A stretch of 53,363 nt of DNA from Thermococcus sp. (GCF_026988555.1 NZ_JALSLB010000038.1:1-53363), one strand, 5' to 3'; positions 44,841 through 52,415 are shown, numbered from the stretch's first letter. The notes: generated by a model not told the origin, from the letters alone. Translations and numbers: made by a program.

Positions 44841-45146
44841 TTACTGGGATTCATTCGTCTTAATCCGAAAAACTTTGAAGTATACTCCACGTTTCTTTGA
44901 CTTTAGGAATGTTTTTATTTCAGTGTAGAGCTGTTCTTTCACATTGTCTTCAATATCAAGCTCTTCCATAGTTTGTCTGAGGGACGCATCCATTTCTGAC
45001 TCAGCAAGTTTCCTGTTATAAAGCGTCAAGAAAGCCGCTAAAACTGCAGTTCCAAGTATTCCCCCGATATCCCGGTAGTTATCCGGAAGAATTGAAATAT
45101 AAAAAGCCCAGAGGGCTATAGCTAAGATGTCAACACCCTTTCTCAT
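44841..45146 (-). CDS. Small membrane protein next to halocin-like gene
   Basis: A 101-residue protein with two membrane helices (VDILAIALWAFYISILPD and IGGILGTAVLAAFLTLYN) and a cytoplasmic helical tail (SEMDASLRQTMEELDIEDNVKEQLYTEIKTFLKSKKRGVYFKVFRI). It is a paralogue of the protein at 43596-43946. It begins six bases after the halocin-like gene, with gggtgatgcctc ahead, so both come from one transcript. A membrane protein cotranscribed with a possible membrane-active peptide is a natural candidate for immunity or export, but this is inference. Confidence 0.7.
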   Translation of the reverse strand: MRKGVDILAIALWAFYISILPDNYRDIGGILGTAVLAAFLTLYNRKLAESEMDASLRQTMEELDIEDNVKEQLYTEIKTFLKSKKRGVYFKVFRIKTNESQ

Positions 45147-45152
45147 GAGGCA

Positions 45153-45923
45153 TCACCCACAGGCATGTATCATCTTACAGAACTTGGAGGCTCCCCACGT
45201 TCCACAGATGGTTCCACCCCCAAATTCTAGTGCATATTGAACAAAATCGTCACATGGTGGAATACAAGCTGCTACGCATATAACTACAATCCACGGCTCT
45301 TCAATAAATGCTGCGCAAAATATCCCACATACACCTCTGCATCCAATTTGAACAATTCTATGAACTCCAAATCCACAAGCAAAGGCAAAGAAGTATTTAC
45401 ATATCGTACATTTCCCAGGCAGTCCCCACTCAGGAGCAGGGATTGACTTAACTACCTTTTCAAGTTTCCCGTTTTTATAGTAGTATATTTCAACTGTTTT
45501 GTTTTTATATATAGCTATCCCAGTGGCATCGCCAAGTTCATTTCTAACATGTATTACAGTTGCACGATATTTCCCATATGCTGGGACTTTTATGATTTCA
45601 GTTGTCCCCTTTGATGAAGAAACCAGTAGAATCGTAGCATTATTGAAATCTGGAGTGAAATGAAACCCATAGAGGTTCCTTCTCAAAGCTAATGAATCCT
45701 TAACATTAAATGCTTCAAGTGCTTTAAAGTAAGCTACCGGGCCCTTCAGTTCCTGCACCTTGAGATCCTTCGGCAGGCTCACGTTCCCGGAGCAGCATGG
45801 GCATCCAACGGTTTGAGGGGTGCCCTGTGTTGACTTTGGCACAGTATCGGACGCCGCCATAGCAGAGCTGGCCGTTAGACCCCACACGAGGAACACAACT
45901 ACTACAGCCAGGAACCGCTTCAC
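45153..45923 (-). CDS. Secreted precursor with halocin C8-like 12-Cys C-terminal domain
   Basis: A 256-residue exported protein. It has a Sec-type signal peptide (KRFLAVVVVFLVWGLTASSAMA), a GCPCCSG cluster, a soluble middle domain (about residues 50-165) and an 88-residue Cys-rich hydrophobic end. The end has C172-x2-C175-K-Y-x5-C183, then Cys 195, 199, 203, 216, 220, 224, 240, 249, 255. The CxxCKYx5C beginning and the C-G-x7-C-x5-C ending have the same spacing as halocin C8 recalled from memory, whose precursor also combines a soluble N-terminal immunity part with a C-terminal peptide. The GTG at 45923 has ggtgat four bases ahead; an upstream ATG at 45956 lies inside the TATA box. Confidence 0.75.
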   Translation of the reverse strand: MKRFLAVVVVFLVWGLTASSAMAASDTVPKSTQGTPQTVGCPCCSGNVSLPKDLKVQELKGPVAYFKALEAFNVKDSLALRRNLYGFHFTPDFNNATILLVSSSKGTTEIIKVPAYGKYRATVIHVRNELGDATGIAIYKNKTVEIYYYKNGKLEKVVKSIPAPEWGLPGKCTICKYFFAFACGFGVHRIVQIGCRGVCGIFCAAFIEEPWIVVICVAACIPPCDDFVQYALEFGGGTICGTWGASKFCKMIHACG

Positions 45924-45954
45924 GAGCATCACCAGCATTAATGAAGACAAACTC

Positions 45955-45962
45955 ATATTTAA
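45955..45962 (-). promoter_or_regulatory. TATA box of halocin-like operon
   Basis: On the minus strand ttaaatat lies here, preceded by a purine-rich BRE-like gtaaagc. It places transcription start near 45931, eight bases before the GTG start at 45923. Confidence 0.55.
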
Positions 45963-46140
45963 GCTTTACTCTTTACTATCGTGTATTTGTTTTTTTTTTC
46001 AAAGTTAGATAAAAGACTTTACTTGGAGTTTGTCCAACAACAATCCGTGGAGATTATTTAGGTTTAAAAGCGCACCAACAGGCAGTAGTAACAAAAGCAA
46101 CAGAAACAACAAACAAAATAGAGGGAGAAGTACCAAAATT

Positions 46141-46914
46141 TCACACGAACATTGTCCTAAGCACATCGGCACAGCCACACTTCCTCTCCTCCGGAATCCC
46201 CGGGATGGCCTTCTTGAGCAACTCCTGAACCTTGTAGTTGTTCTCGGTCATAACCTTGAGAACCTCCTGTGCATCGACGGGCTTCTCGGCCCAGACGTCG
46301 TAGTCAGTGACGGTCGCTATGTTCGCGTAGCACATGCCGAGCTCTCTAGCGAGGTTTATCTCAGGCACAAGGGTCATGCCAATGATGTGGGCGTACTGGC
46401 GGAACATGAAACTCTCCGCCCTAGTTGAGAACCTCGGGCCTTCAATGCAGACGTAGGTGCCCTTCTCGTGGACGGGGAAGCCGAGCTCTTTTGCTGTTTC
46501 GTAGAATATCTTCCTCATTTCCGGGCAGAACGGGTCGGCCATCGAAACGTGGGCGACGCGCGGCCCGTTGTAGAAGGTGTAGTCCCTCTTCTTGGTGAAG
46601 TCGATGAACTGGTCTGTTATGACGATGTCCCCTGGTTTGTACTCCTCGCGGAGCGAGCCGACGGCGGTAACGCCTATGACCCTCTCAACGCCGAGCTCCT
46701 TGAGAGCCCAGATGTTTGCCCTATAAGGAACCTCGTGCGGCGGAAACTCGTGGTGCTTCCCGTGCCTTGGGATGAAGGCTACCTCAACGCCCCCGATTTC
46801 ACCTATTTCCACCGGAGCAGAGGGCCTGCCGTAGGGCGTGTGAACCTTCAGGGTTTCCTTCGGCTCGAAGACGCCGTAGACTCCAGAACCACCTATGATG
46901 CTTATCCTCGGCAT
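46141..46914 (-). CDS. mtnP: S-methyl-5'-thioadenosine phosphorylase
   Basis: A 257-residue purine-nucleoside-phosphorylase-family enzyme that splits MTA with phosphate into adenine and methylthioribose-1-phosphate. The phosphate loop is [13 protein letters not shown] with [41 protein letters not shown]. The base-binding segment is [28 protein letters not shown], followed by TVTDYDVW. The CGC pair near the C-terminus ([10 protein letters not shown]) matches the disulfide-rich hyperthermophile enzymes. The ATG at 46914 follows ggtgatgacc. It is GC-richer than the genes around it. An origin-box palindrome lies upstream of its TATA box. Confidence 0.95.
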   Translation of the reverse strand: MPRISIIGGSGVYGVFEPKETLKVHTPYGRPSAPVEIGEIGGVEVAFIPRHGKHHEFPPHEVPYRANIWALKELGVERVIGVTAVGSLREEYKPGDIVITDQFIDFTKKRDYTFYNGPRVAHVSMADPFCPEMRKIFYETAKELGFPVHEKGTYVCIEGPRFSTRAESFMFRQYAHIIGMTLVPEINLARELGMCYANIATVTDYDVWAEKPVDAQEVLKVMTENNYKVQELLKKAIPGIPEERKCGCADVLRTMFV

Positions 46915-46943
46915 GGTCATCACCGTGTTAAATGATACCCCGA

Positions 46944-46953
46944 ATCATATAAG
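46944..46953 (-). promoter_or_regulatory. TATA box of MTA phosphorylase gene
   Basis: Minus-strand cttatatgat, with ggcaacc as BRE-like sequence directly upstream, about 30-40 bases before the start codon at 46914. Confidence 0.6.
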
Positions 46954-46960
46954 GGTTGCC

Positions 46961-46980
46961 TTTCCAGTGGAAATATAACT
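46961..46980 (+). repeat. Isolated origin recognition box upstream of MTA phosphorylase
   Basis: TTTCCAGTGGAAA (46961-46973) is a perfect 13-bp core palindrome, and the following TATAACTCCCC resembles the extension of the origin copy at 52176. It lies just upstream of BRE/TATA of the phosphorylase gene and 5 kb from oriC. Confidence 0.6.
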
Positions 46981-47000
46981 CCCCAGGTTAACCAATGGCA

Positions 47001-47372
47001 TTATCTTGCAGTCCCGCGGGAAGGCAGTAATAAACCCAACGACAGCAGAGAACCGTACCAGAGGACAAGCCACGGCAGAAAAACGAGGGCCGTGTGTAAG
47101 TCAACTCCACCTAGAAAAACGCTCGGAAATTCAAAGAGAAGAGCGATTGCCACGTAAACCATCAGGGGAGCCTTCAAAGGCAACCGGGAACCGGAAAAAC
47201 CCAGTAGAAGCTCAAACATGGTCATAACGACGATGTAACCCAACCAAGCGAGAGCCGGCAGTTTATCGAAGATTAGGAAGTTGTACATAATCGTCAAAAA
47301 GAGTGGATAGGTAAAGGCGAAAGCTCTCAGGAAGAGCCTCAAAAAGATGAGAAAACGAAGGGAGTATCGCAT
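47001..47372 (-). CDS. Four-helix membrane protein of unknown function
   Basis: A 123-residue, strongly hydrophobic protein with about four membrane segments (FLIFLRLFLRAFAFTYPLFLTIMYNF, WLGYIVVMTMFELLLGF, APLMVYVAIALLFEFPSVFL, ALVFLPWLVLWYGSLLSLGLLL). It is encoded 13 bases after the secreted protein at 47386-48210, with gaggtagtgagat ahead of its ATG, so the two are cotranscribed. I recognise no family. Confidence 0.65.
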   Translation of the reverse strand: MRYSLRFLIFLRLFLRAFAFTYPLFLTIMYNFLIFDKLPALAWLGYIVVMTMFELLLGFSGSRLPLKAPLMVYVAIALLFEFPSVFLGGVDLHTALVFLPWLVLWYGSLLSLGLLLPSRGTAR

Positions 47373-47385
47373 ATCTCACTACCTC

Positions 47386-48210
47386 TCACGAATAATAATG
47401 CCAGACCTTGGACATGTCAGGGTTCGTATCCACAGTGTCCATAAGAGGGTTCCACGTATTGCTAACATAAACTTCAATGGAAGAGGAATAAGGCTTAATC
47501 CCATAGCCGTGGGTGGGCGCTGGCGTTGCATATGTCTGACTTATCTCATGGCAAAGCAAATATCCACATTCTGTGTAAGTGCTAAATGTCGTTGGAAATG
47601 TTATTAGGCCATCTTTGACTTTGATGTTCTCAATGTCCTCGCAACCATAACTGCTATCCCGTCCAGGATACCTAACACAACGAATCTTATTGTATACATC
47701 ATCAAGTGAAGGGTTCGGATGGTCTTCATCATAAAAATGGAGTTCATACGTTACACTTGTTGAGTCATAATAGACAACGATTTTAAAGAGGTCATTATGA
47801 CCATTCACGTTGTATTGGTATCCTTTACTGTCAGTTCCTGCTCCCCCATCAATATCAACTTTCACTTGAACCCACCAGTGTATTGGGTATGGAATCGACG
47901 AGCTCATCGGAGCGTAGTAGTAATCGTAAACCTTACCGTTATTCCTAACGGAGGCAACTTTAATGGGCTTCACAACCAAAACTTTAGCGTTCTTGGGATA
48001 AAAGCTCTTCTGGAGAACAAGGCGTGTAAGTTCATCCCCAAAGTGGGGATTCTCTACAGTTCCTCTGGCTTTGTTCAGGTCACTCTTGCAGTGGACAAAC
48101 ATGTCAACTGCCGTCCATCCACTTACATCTGCCCGAGGCCTAAGCACTAACAAACCCTGAAAAAACAAAACAGACACCAGCACTCCAGCCAAGAGTCTTG
48201 CCCATCTCAA
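47386..48210 (-). CDS. Secreted protein of unknown function
   Basis: An exported protein of about 274 residues with a signal peptide (RWARLLAGVLVSVLFFQGLLVL). It has a Trp/Tyr-rich beta body and four Cys in the second half (IRCVRYPG, SYGCEDIE, TECGYLLCHE) that could form two disulfides. GCxNIE-like and ECGYLLCHEISQTYATPAPTHGYGI are striking, but I know no family with them. The likely start is a TTG at 48210 with ggtgatgtcc ahead; GTG/ATG at 48222/48216 overlap that ribosome binding site. It is AT-richer than housekeeping neighbours and belongs with the accessory stretch. Confidence 0.65.
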   Translation of the reverse strand: MRWARLLAGVLVSVLFFQGLLVLRPRADVSGWTAVDMFVHCKSDLNKARGTVENPHFGDELTRLVLQKSFYPKNAKVLVVKPIKVASVRNNGKVYDYYYAPMSSSIPYPIHWWVQVKVDIDGGAGTDSKGYQYNVNGHNDLFKIVVYYDSTSVTYELHFYDEDHPNPSLDDVYNKIRCVRYPGRDSSYGCEDIENIKVKDGLITFPTTFSTYTECGYLLCHEISQTYATPAPTHGYGIKPYSSSIEVYVSNTWNPLMDTVDTNPDMSKVWHYYS

Positions 48211-48443
48211 GGACATCACCACTAGACATTGGCATTAGACCCGTACATAGTTTTCTATTGACAATAGTTTAAAACACAAAACTCAAAATAGAAAGTATGG
48301 ACGCCTTAAGGAATTTCTAATGATTTCTCGTAATATTCGACCCGTTATAATACAAGACAAATCGACCCAACATTGACTCCGGAACGATGGAGTCCAAAAC
48401 TTTAATAACCTCTGGGAATTAAATATTGGCCGGAGGTGGTGGG

Positions 48444-49172
48444 ATGGAAAATGGGAAGCCGGTAAAGGTCGTCCTACCGGAGATCAAAAAACCAATTTTC
48501 ATCGAGGGCTACCCCGGGGTCGGGCTGGTTGGGCACATAGCGGCCAACTTCCTGGCCAGGGAGCTTGGAATGAAGATGATAGGCTACGTGGAGAGCCCGT
48601 TCATTCCGCCGATGAGCATCATCCTAGAAGGAAAACCCAACCCCCCGCTCCGATTCTACGGAAAGGACAACATAATCGTGGCGGTTGCGGACATCTACGT
48701 CCCGCCCACCCTGGTGAGCGAGATAGCCCGGGAGCTCGTGAGGTACCTCAAAAAAAGCAACGCCCAGAAGATAATATCGCTCGGCGGCATAGGAATAGGC
48801 CTCTTCAAGGAGGAGATGGACGTCTGGGGAGTTGGAGCCAAGGAGGAGCTGAACAGAGAGCTTGAGGACCTGGGGGTGAAACTCCTCCAGTACGGTTCAA
48901 TAATGGGGATGAGCGGAAAGCTCCTCTGGGAGGCGAGCAAGGAAGAGCTCAGCACCTATGTGCTGTTGGGGGAGACCTTCGGGGACAGACCCGACCCGAG
49001 GGCCGCTGCCAACGTTGTGGAGGTTCTGAAATCGCTGACTGGAATAGACGTGTCAACAGAACCGCTTCTCAAGGAGGCTGAGGGGATAGAGGAACAGCTC
49101 AGGAAGATGCATGAACAGATGGAAGCGGCCCGCCAGAAGGCCCAGAAGCAGTACGAGAGCATCTACCTATGA
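48444..49172 (+). CDS. PAC2-family proteasome assembly chaperone homologue
   Basis: A 242-residue archaeal PAC2-type protein: KKPIFIEGYPGVGLVGHIAANFLARELGMKMIGYVESPFIPPMSII, then NIIVAVADIYVPPTLVSEIARELVRYLKKSNAQKIISLGGIGIG and LLGETFGDRPDPRAAANVVEVLKSLTGIDVSTEPLLKEAEGIEEQL. The family is related to eukaryotic proteasome assembly chaperones, and archaeal members (PbaB-like) bind the proteasome. The C-terminal helix (EEQLRKMHEQMEAARQKAQKQYESIYL) ends in a hydrophobic-Tyr-x pattern similar to proteasome-docking tails. The ATG at 48444 follows ggaggtggtggg. The next gene starts 10 bases after its stop. Confidence 0.92.
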   Translation: MENGKPVKVVLPEIKKPIFIEGYPGVGLVGHIAANFLARELGMKMIGYVESPFIPPMSIILEGKPNPPLRFYGKDNIIVAVADIYVPPTLVSEIARELVRYLKKSNAQKIISLGGIGIGLFKEEMDVWGVGAKEELNRELEDLGVKLLQYGSIMGMSGKLLWEASKEELSTYVLLGETFGDRPDPRAAANVVEVLKSLTGIDVSTEPLLKEAEGIEEQLRKMHEQMEAARQKAQKQYESIYL

Positions 49173-49182
49173 GGTGATGGGG

Positions 49183-49566
49183 ATGGAGGCAGTTGTGCTG
49201 GCGGGAATGGCAAGGCGTATCCTCGACGAACTCATGAGGAACCCGTACAGGACCGTTGAACTCAGGGGGGCTAGGAACGTACTGGCCGTTGAGGAGGCCC
49301 TGGAAAGCACCCTGCGGCTGTTCCTGACGTACGATCCGTTCAGCGATGTGAGGGTGGGTACCGAGGGGCTTCTGGTGGAGCTGCTTGGTGCAGAAAAGCT
49401 GGAGACAAGGGTTCCATGGGAAGAGAGCGACGAGAGGGAAGTAACCGTATGCAGGGCCAAGGTAAAACTGGTCGGTCTGGGAAGGGTGGTTGAGGTCGAG
49501 AACAGAAGAGGGGTGATGATCGTCCACATCCGTGAGCCAATACCGCAGGAAATGGGGATGGGCTAA
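49183..49566 (+). CDS. Small conserved protein downstream of PAC2 homologue
   Basis: A 127-residue soluble protein: EAVVLAGMARRILDELMRNPYRTVELRGARNVLAVEEALESTLRLFLTYDPFSD, then VRVGTEGLLVELLGAEKLETRVPWEE and EVTVCRAKVKLVGLGRVVEVENRRGVMIVHIREP. It looks like a helical front and a strand-rich end. I do not recognise the family. The ATG at 49183 follows ggtgatgggg; an ATG two codons earlier overlaps that site. It is cotranscribed with the PAC2 gene and overlaps the convergent nucS by four bases. Confidence 0.7.
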   Translation: MEAVVLAGMARRILDELMRNPYRTVELRGARNVLAVEEALESTLRLFLTYDPFSDVRVGTEGLLVELLGAEKLETRVPWEESDEREVTVCRAKVKLVGLGRVVEVENRRGVMIVHIREPIPQEMGMG

Positions 49567-50321
49567 AGGAGTGTTGTCTGTCTGCCCTTTCCAGCACCCG
49601 TGCGCCGTGGGGGTTCAAGCTTCCGGAACTCCAGCCCCTCTTTCTCAAGGAGGCGTCTGGCCCCGGAGGTTAAGGATGGAGCAACCAGAATGCCCCTAAC
49701 GTTTCCCCCATTCTCTTCCACCAACGTTTCGACGTAGCGCTTCAGCTGACTTACGGCATGAAGCTCGGCCCTCCTGCGCTTCAGTTCGAGCACAACGAGG
49801 TTGTCCCGCGAGTCCTTCCCGAGTATATCAACTATGCCGTGCCGTATCTGTTTCTCACGGAACAGAGGTCTAAACCCGGGTTCTATCAGTTCCGGACTTC
49901 CAAATATCATCTCGGCCATCTCGGATTCACTCCCGGTAAGAGAAAGCTCCTCGTAATCCTCTGCCCGAAACGCGGAGACCATATACACGTCTTCAAGTTC
50001 AACTTCCAGGATTTCACGCGGTTTTTTACGTACAGAAACCAGAATGGGGTCCTCCCGGAGTTCAAGACGGACCCGACTTCCAGGCGGTTGCCAGTTCACG
50101 GGTTCCCGCTTCTTGGCCTGATGGATGAGAAACGAACCGTCCGGCTTTATAAGTATCACCCGGTCCCCCGAGCCAAGTTCACTCTTTGCTCGACCATCGT
50201 AGTGCACCCTGCAGCGGGCGAAGATCGTGAGCACATCCCCCTCCAAAAGGGCCGAGTCCACGATGTTCACGAGTTCTTCTGTGGAAGGGTTTGTTGAAAC
50301 CAGGACTTTTTCCCCGGACAT
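49563..50321 (-). CDS. nucS: Mismatch-specific endonuclease NucS/EndoMS
   Basis: A 252-residue nuclease that recognises mismatched DNA and cuts both strands. The N-terminal beta-barrel (LTIFARCRVHYDGRAKSELGSGDRVILIKPDGSFLIHQ) binds DNA. The C-terminal RecB-like domain has RHGIVDILGKDSRDNLVVLELKRRRAELHAVSQLKRYVE, with active-site Asp near 165, Glu and Lys in ELKRR and Gln in QLKRY. The C-terminal tail may bind PCNA, though no exact PIP box is seen. It lies 30 bases after radA on the same strand, so mismatch cutting and recombinational repair genes share a transcript. Confidence 0.96.
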   Translation of the reverse strand: MSGEKVLVSTNPSTEELVNIVDSALLEGDVLTIFARCRVHYDGRAKSELGSGDRVILIKPDGSFLIHQAKKREPVNWQPPGSRVRLELREDPILVSVRKKPREILEVELEDVYMVSAFRAEDYEELSLTGSESEMAEMIFGSPELIEPGFRPLFREKQIRHGIVDILGKDSRDNLVVLELKRRRAELHAVSQLKRYVETLVEENGGNVRGILVAPSLTSGARRLLEKEGLEFRKLEPPRRTGAGKGRQTTLL

Positions 50322-50351
50322 GGGGGAAAATTGGAGGGGGTGTTAAAAAGT

Positions 50352-51416
50352 TTAATCCTCTGCCCCCTTCTCCGTGATCCGGAATATCGCCTCGCCTTCG
50401 GGAAGATGGGGGCTGTCTATGAGCCTGGCCACGCGCTTGCCGGCCTTGCCTTTCCTCAGGTAAATCCTAAGCGTCGCGCTGTGGGCCAGGATGTGGCCGC
50501 CTACTGGCCTCGTCGGGTCGCCGAAGAAGGCATCGGGCTTGGCCTGAACCTGGTTTGTGACGAAGACCGCTATATCGTAGAGGTCCGCTATCCTGTGCAG
50601 GTCCGAGAGGTGTTTGGCCAGCTTCTGCTGCCGCTCTGCAAGGGTTCCCCTGCCGACATACTCGCTCCTGAAGTGGGCCATGAGAGAATCCACTATTAGG
50701 AGTTTAACCGGCCTATCGGTCTCGGCCTTCTCTTTGATTATCTCCTCAGCCCTCTCGATGAGGAGCATCTGGTGGTTGCTGTTGAAGGCTCTGGCAACGT
50801 AGATGTTCTTGAGCACCTCGTCCGGGTCGAGACCACGGTTCTCGGCGATCTGTCTTATTCTTTCGGGTCGGAAGGTGTTTTCGGTGTCTATCCAAACGAC
50901 AGAGCCGTGAAGACCACCTTCCTCGTGCGGGAGCTGAACCATCACCGCCAGGGTATGAGCGAGCTGAGTCTTTCCGGAGCCGAACTCTCCGAATACCTCC
51001 GTTATGGCCTGGGTCTCGACTCCGCCGCCGATGAGTTTGTCAAGGCTCTTGCTTCCTGTGGAGACCTTGCCTATGATGCTCCGCTTTGCCATGTACTCAT
51101 CGGCACGCATGAATGTCCCGATGTTTGCCGCTTCCCTCGCGGCTTGGATTATCTTGAGGGCGGCACCCTCACTTATGCCGGCTATCTCCTTGAGCTCCAT
51201 TGGGGAGGCAACTGCAATGGCCTCGATGCTATCGTAGCCAGCATCCCGAAGTTTCTCGGCGGTGGCGGGGCCCACCCCAGGCAGGTCCTCAAGGTTTTTA
51301 GCGGTGGAGGCCGCTTTACTCTTAGTTGAACTGGAGGAGGTCTCTTCCACAACATCGAGCTCTTCAAATTCATCAAGCTCTTTTATTTCATCTTTGGCAC
51401 TCTTTTTCTTAGCCAT
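50352..51416 (-). CDS. radA: DNA repair and recombination protein RadA
   Basis: A 354-residue archaeal RecA/Rad51 recombinase that coats single-stranded DNA and drives strand exchange. The N-terminal tail is acidic with a Ser-rich linker. A helix-hairpin-helix domain follows ([30 protein letters not shown]). The core has Walker [18 protein letters not shown] near residue 146, Walker [18 protein letters not shown], and loops with [26 protein letters not shown]. No intein is present, unlike some Thermococcales radA genes. The start follows ggtgggtgagacttc. It lies beside oriC, as I recall for other Thermococcus and Pyrococcus genomes. Confidence 0.97.
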   Translation of the reverse strand: MAKKKSAKDEIKELDEFEELDVVEETSSSSTKSKAASTAKNLEDLPGVGPATAEKLRDAGYDSIEAIAVASPMELKEIAGISEGAALKIIQAAREAANIGTFMRADEYMAKRSIIGKVSTGSKSLDKLIGGGVETQAITEVFGEFGSGKTQLAHTLAVMVQLPHEEGGLHGSVVWIDTENTFRPERIRQIAENRGLDPDEVLKNIYVARAFNSNHQMLLIERAEEIIKEKAETDRPVKLLIVDSLMAHFRSEYVGRGTLAERQQKLAKHLSDLHRIADLYDIAVFVTNQVQAKPDAFFGDPTRPVGGHILAHSATLRIYLRKGKAGKRVARLIDSPHLPEGEAIFRITEKGAED

Positions 51417-51465
51417 GAAGTCTCACCCACCGAAACTACCTTTGGTGGGGGTAAAGATTGGAAGG

Positions 51466-51473
51466 TTATATAC
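51466..51473. promoter_or_regulatory. radA promoter TATA box, nearly symmetric
   Basis: On the minus strand gtatataacc lies about 50 bases before the radA start and is its likely TATA. Because the box is nearly symmetric it could also serve the + strand and start a transcript near 51495, at the beginning of the GC-rich block. Confidence 0.55.
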
Positions 51474-51489
51474 TTTTCTTTTTATAGGA

Positions 51490-51812
51490 CCCGACGGGGG
51501 AGAAGCGGCACGCGAACCAATCACCACAACACGAGCTGCAGGTTCCCAGTGGTGGTGCTGAGGAAGAGAGAATGCCTGTTTCAGGGGAAAAGAACAGCAT
51601 AGGAACTCGTTTCCCAGAAAAAGCCGAGGATTTTATCACTATCAGCCCAGCACCATGGGGTGCTCCCATCGAGGTCCGGGCTGAGCACGGGGCATCCGTG
51701 TAGTAACCGAGCAGGAAAGGGTCTGTCCAGGTTGAAGCTTCCTAAGAACGTCAAGGTACGTGAGCCCCAGGGAGCAACGGGATCAAGGTGTTCAATACGG
51801 GCCGGCTCTTAA
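51490..51812. ncRNA. Candidate structured RNA or GC-rich block between radA and oriC
   Basis: A GC-rich island in an otherwise AT-rich gap, with several strong hairpins and no supported protein. TCAGCCC (51643-51649) pairs perfectly with GGGCTGA (51679-51685) and encloses the stem AGCACC-ATGG-GGTGCT (51650-51665) plus a 13-base one-sided bulge. CACGG-GGCAT-CCGTG (51687-51701) follows. GAGCC (51762) pairs with GGCTC (51804). A TATA-like box at 51466-51473 would start a + transcript near 51495. I found no match to RNase P, SRP or tRNA signature sequences. The strand is unproven. Confidence 0.4.
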
Positions 51813-51850
51813 AAATGCATCACAACGTGTCCAGTGTGCAACGTGAATGG

Positions 51851-51870
51851 TTCCAGTGGAAGGAAAGGTC
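51851..51870 (+). repeat. Origin recognition box 1
   Basis: TTCCAGTGGAAGGAAAGG in + orientation. It faces box 2, 58 bases away, as an inverted pair on one side of the AT-rich element. Confidence 0.7.
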
Positions 51871-51900
51871 CTTTTCGATGGTCGTCTCATATGGGCCCCA

Positions 51901-51920
51901 GAGTTTCATTTCCACTGGAA
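51901..51920 (-). repeat. Origin recognition box 2
   Basis: On the minus strand TTCCAGTGGAAATGAAACTC, an intact core plus the extension shared with box 3. Opposite orientation to box 1. Confidence 0.75.
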
Positions 51921-52071
51921 CTGGGGTTTGGAGAATGGACGGTTTCACAACGGCGAAAAATGTAAATAAGGGATTTATATCCAAAGCTACCAACGTCAAC
52001 CAGTATAGTGTTCATAATATCACCTTAAAATCGCTGAAAATTAGTTAACTTAAAATAAAAAATCGTATATT

Positions 52072-52088
52072 TATGAACATTGTTCATA
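52072..52088. repeat. Palindrome inside the AT-rich origin element
   Basis: TATGAAC and GTTCATA around ATT, perfect arms of seven. It sits in the most AT-rich part of oriC, directly before a strong TATA-like run (aatatataaat, 52091-52101). It may be a protein site or part of the unwinding element. Confidence 0.5.
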
Positions 52089-52175
52089 GGAATATATAAA
52101 TATCATCAGTTCTAGAAAGTTGGGATAGCTTAATTAGGAAGAAAACGTAGTTTAAAGTAGCTTTACAAAGCCTGC

Positions 52176-52195
52176 CTCCACAGGAAATGAAACTC
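52176..52195 (+). repeat. Origin recognition box 3
   Basis: CTCCACAGGAAATGAAACTC. The core is degenerate but the GGAAATGAAACTC extension equals that of box 2, which supports common origin. Confidence 0.6.
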
Positions 52196-52311
52196 CCTGG
52201 GATTACAGATGTGCTTTTATATTTAAAATCCTTAAGCGGTTTTGTTTTCTCATATTGTACTTAAATAGGCTTCAGTGTATATTCTATGATGCACTTTTAT
52301 AATCATTCTTC

Positions 52312-52331
52312 TTTCAGTGGAAGTCTCATCG
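52312..52331 (+). repeat. Origin recognition box 4
   Basis: TTTCAGTGGAAGTCTCATCG: right half of the core intact (CAGTGGAA), one base missing on the left. Confidence 0.5.
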
Positions 52332-52395
52332 GCCCCCACCCGATCTTTACACATGAAAACTTTCAATATCCATTTGCGGTCAGTATCGAGTGTTG

Positions 52396-52415
52396 TTTCC
52401 CCTGGAAACGATACG
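52396..52415 (+). repeat. Origin recognition box 5
   Basis: TTTCCCCTGGAAACGATACG: core with two central changes and the AACGA extension typical of full-length boxes. Confidence 0.6.

Noticed and set aside
45924-45956. Longer N-terminus for the halocin-like precursor from ATG 45956
   Set aside because: That ATG lies within the predicted TATA box, so it would not be transcribed; the GTG at 45923 has a proper ribosome binding site and a short leader.
51466-51669. A 67-codon open frame opposite the GC-rich block
   Set aside because: No ribosome binding site, low-complexity Ser/Cys/Pro composition, and it crosses the radA TATA box.
51490-51812. RNase P RNA, SRP RNA or tRNA in the GC-rich block
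   Set aside because: None of the signature sequences I know (RNase P core, SRP GGAAG/tetraloop region, tRNA T-loop) could be found; kept only as an unclassified candidate.
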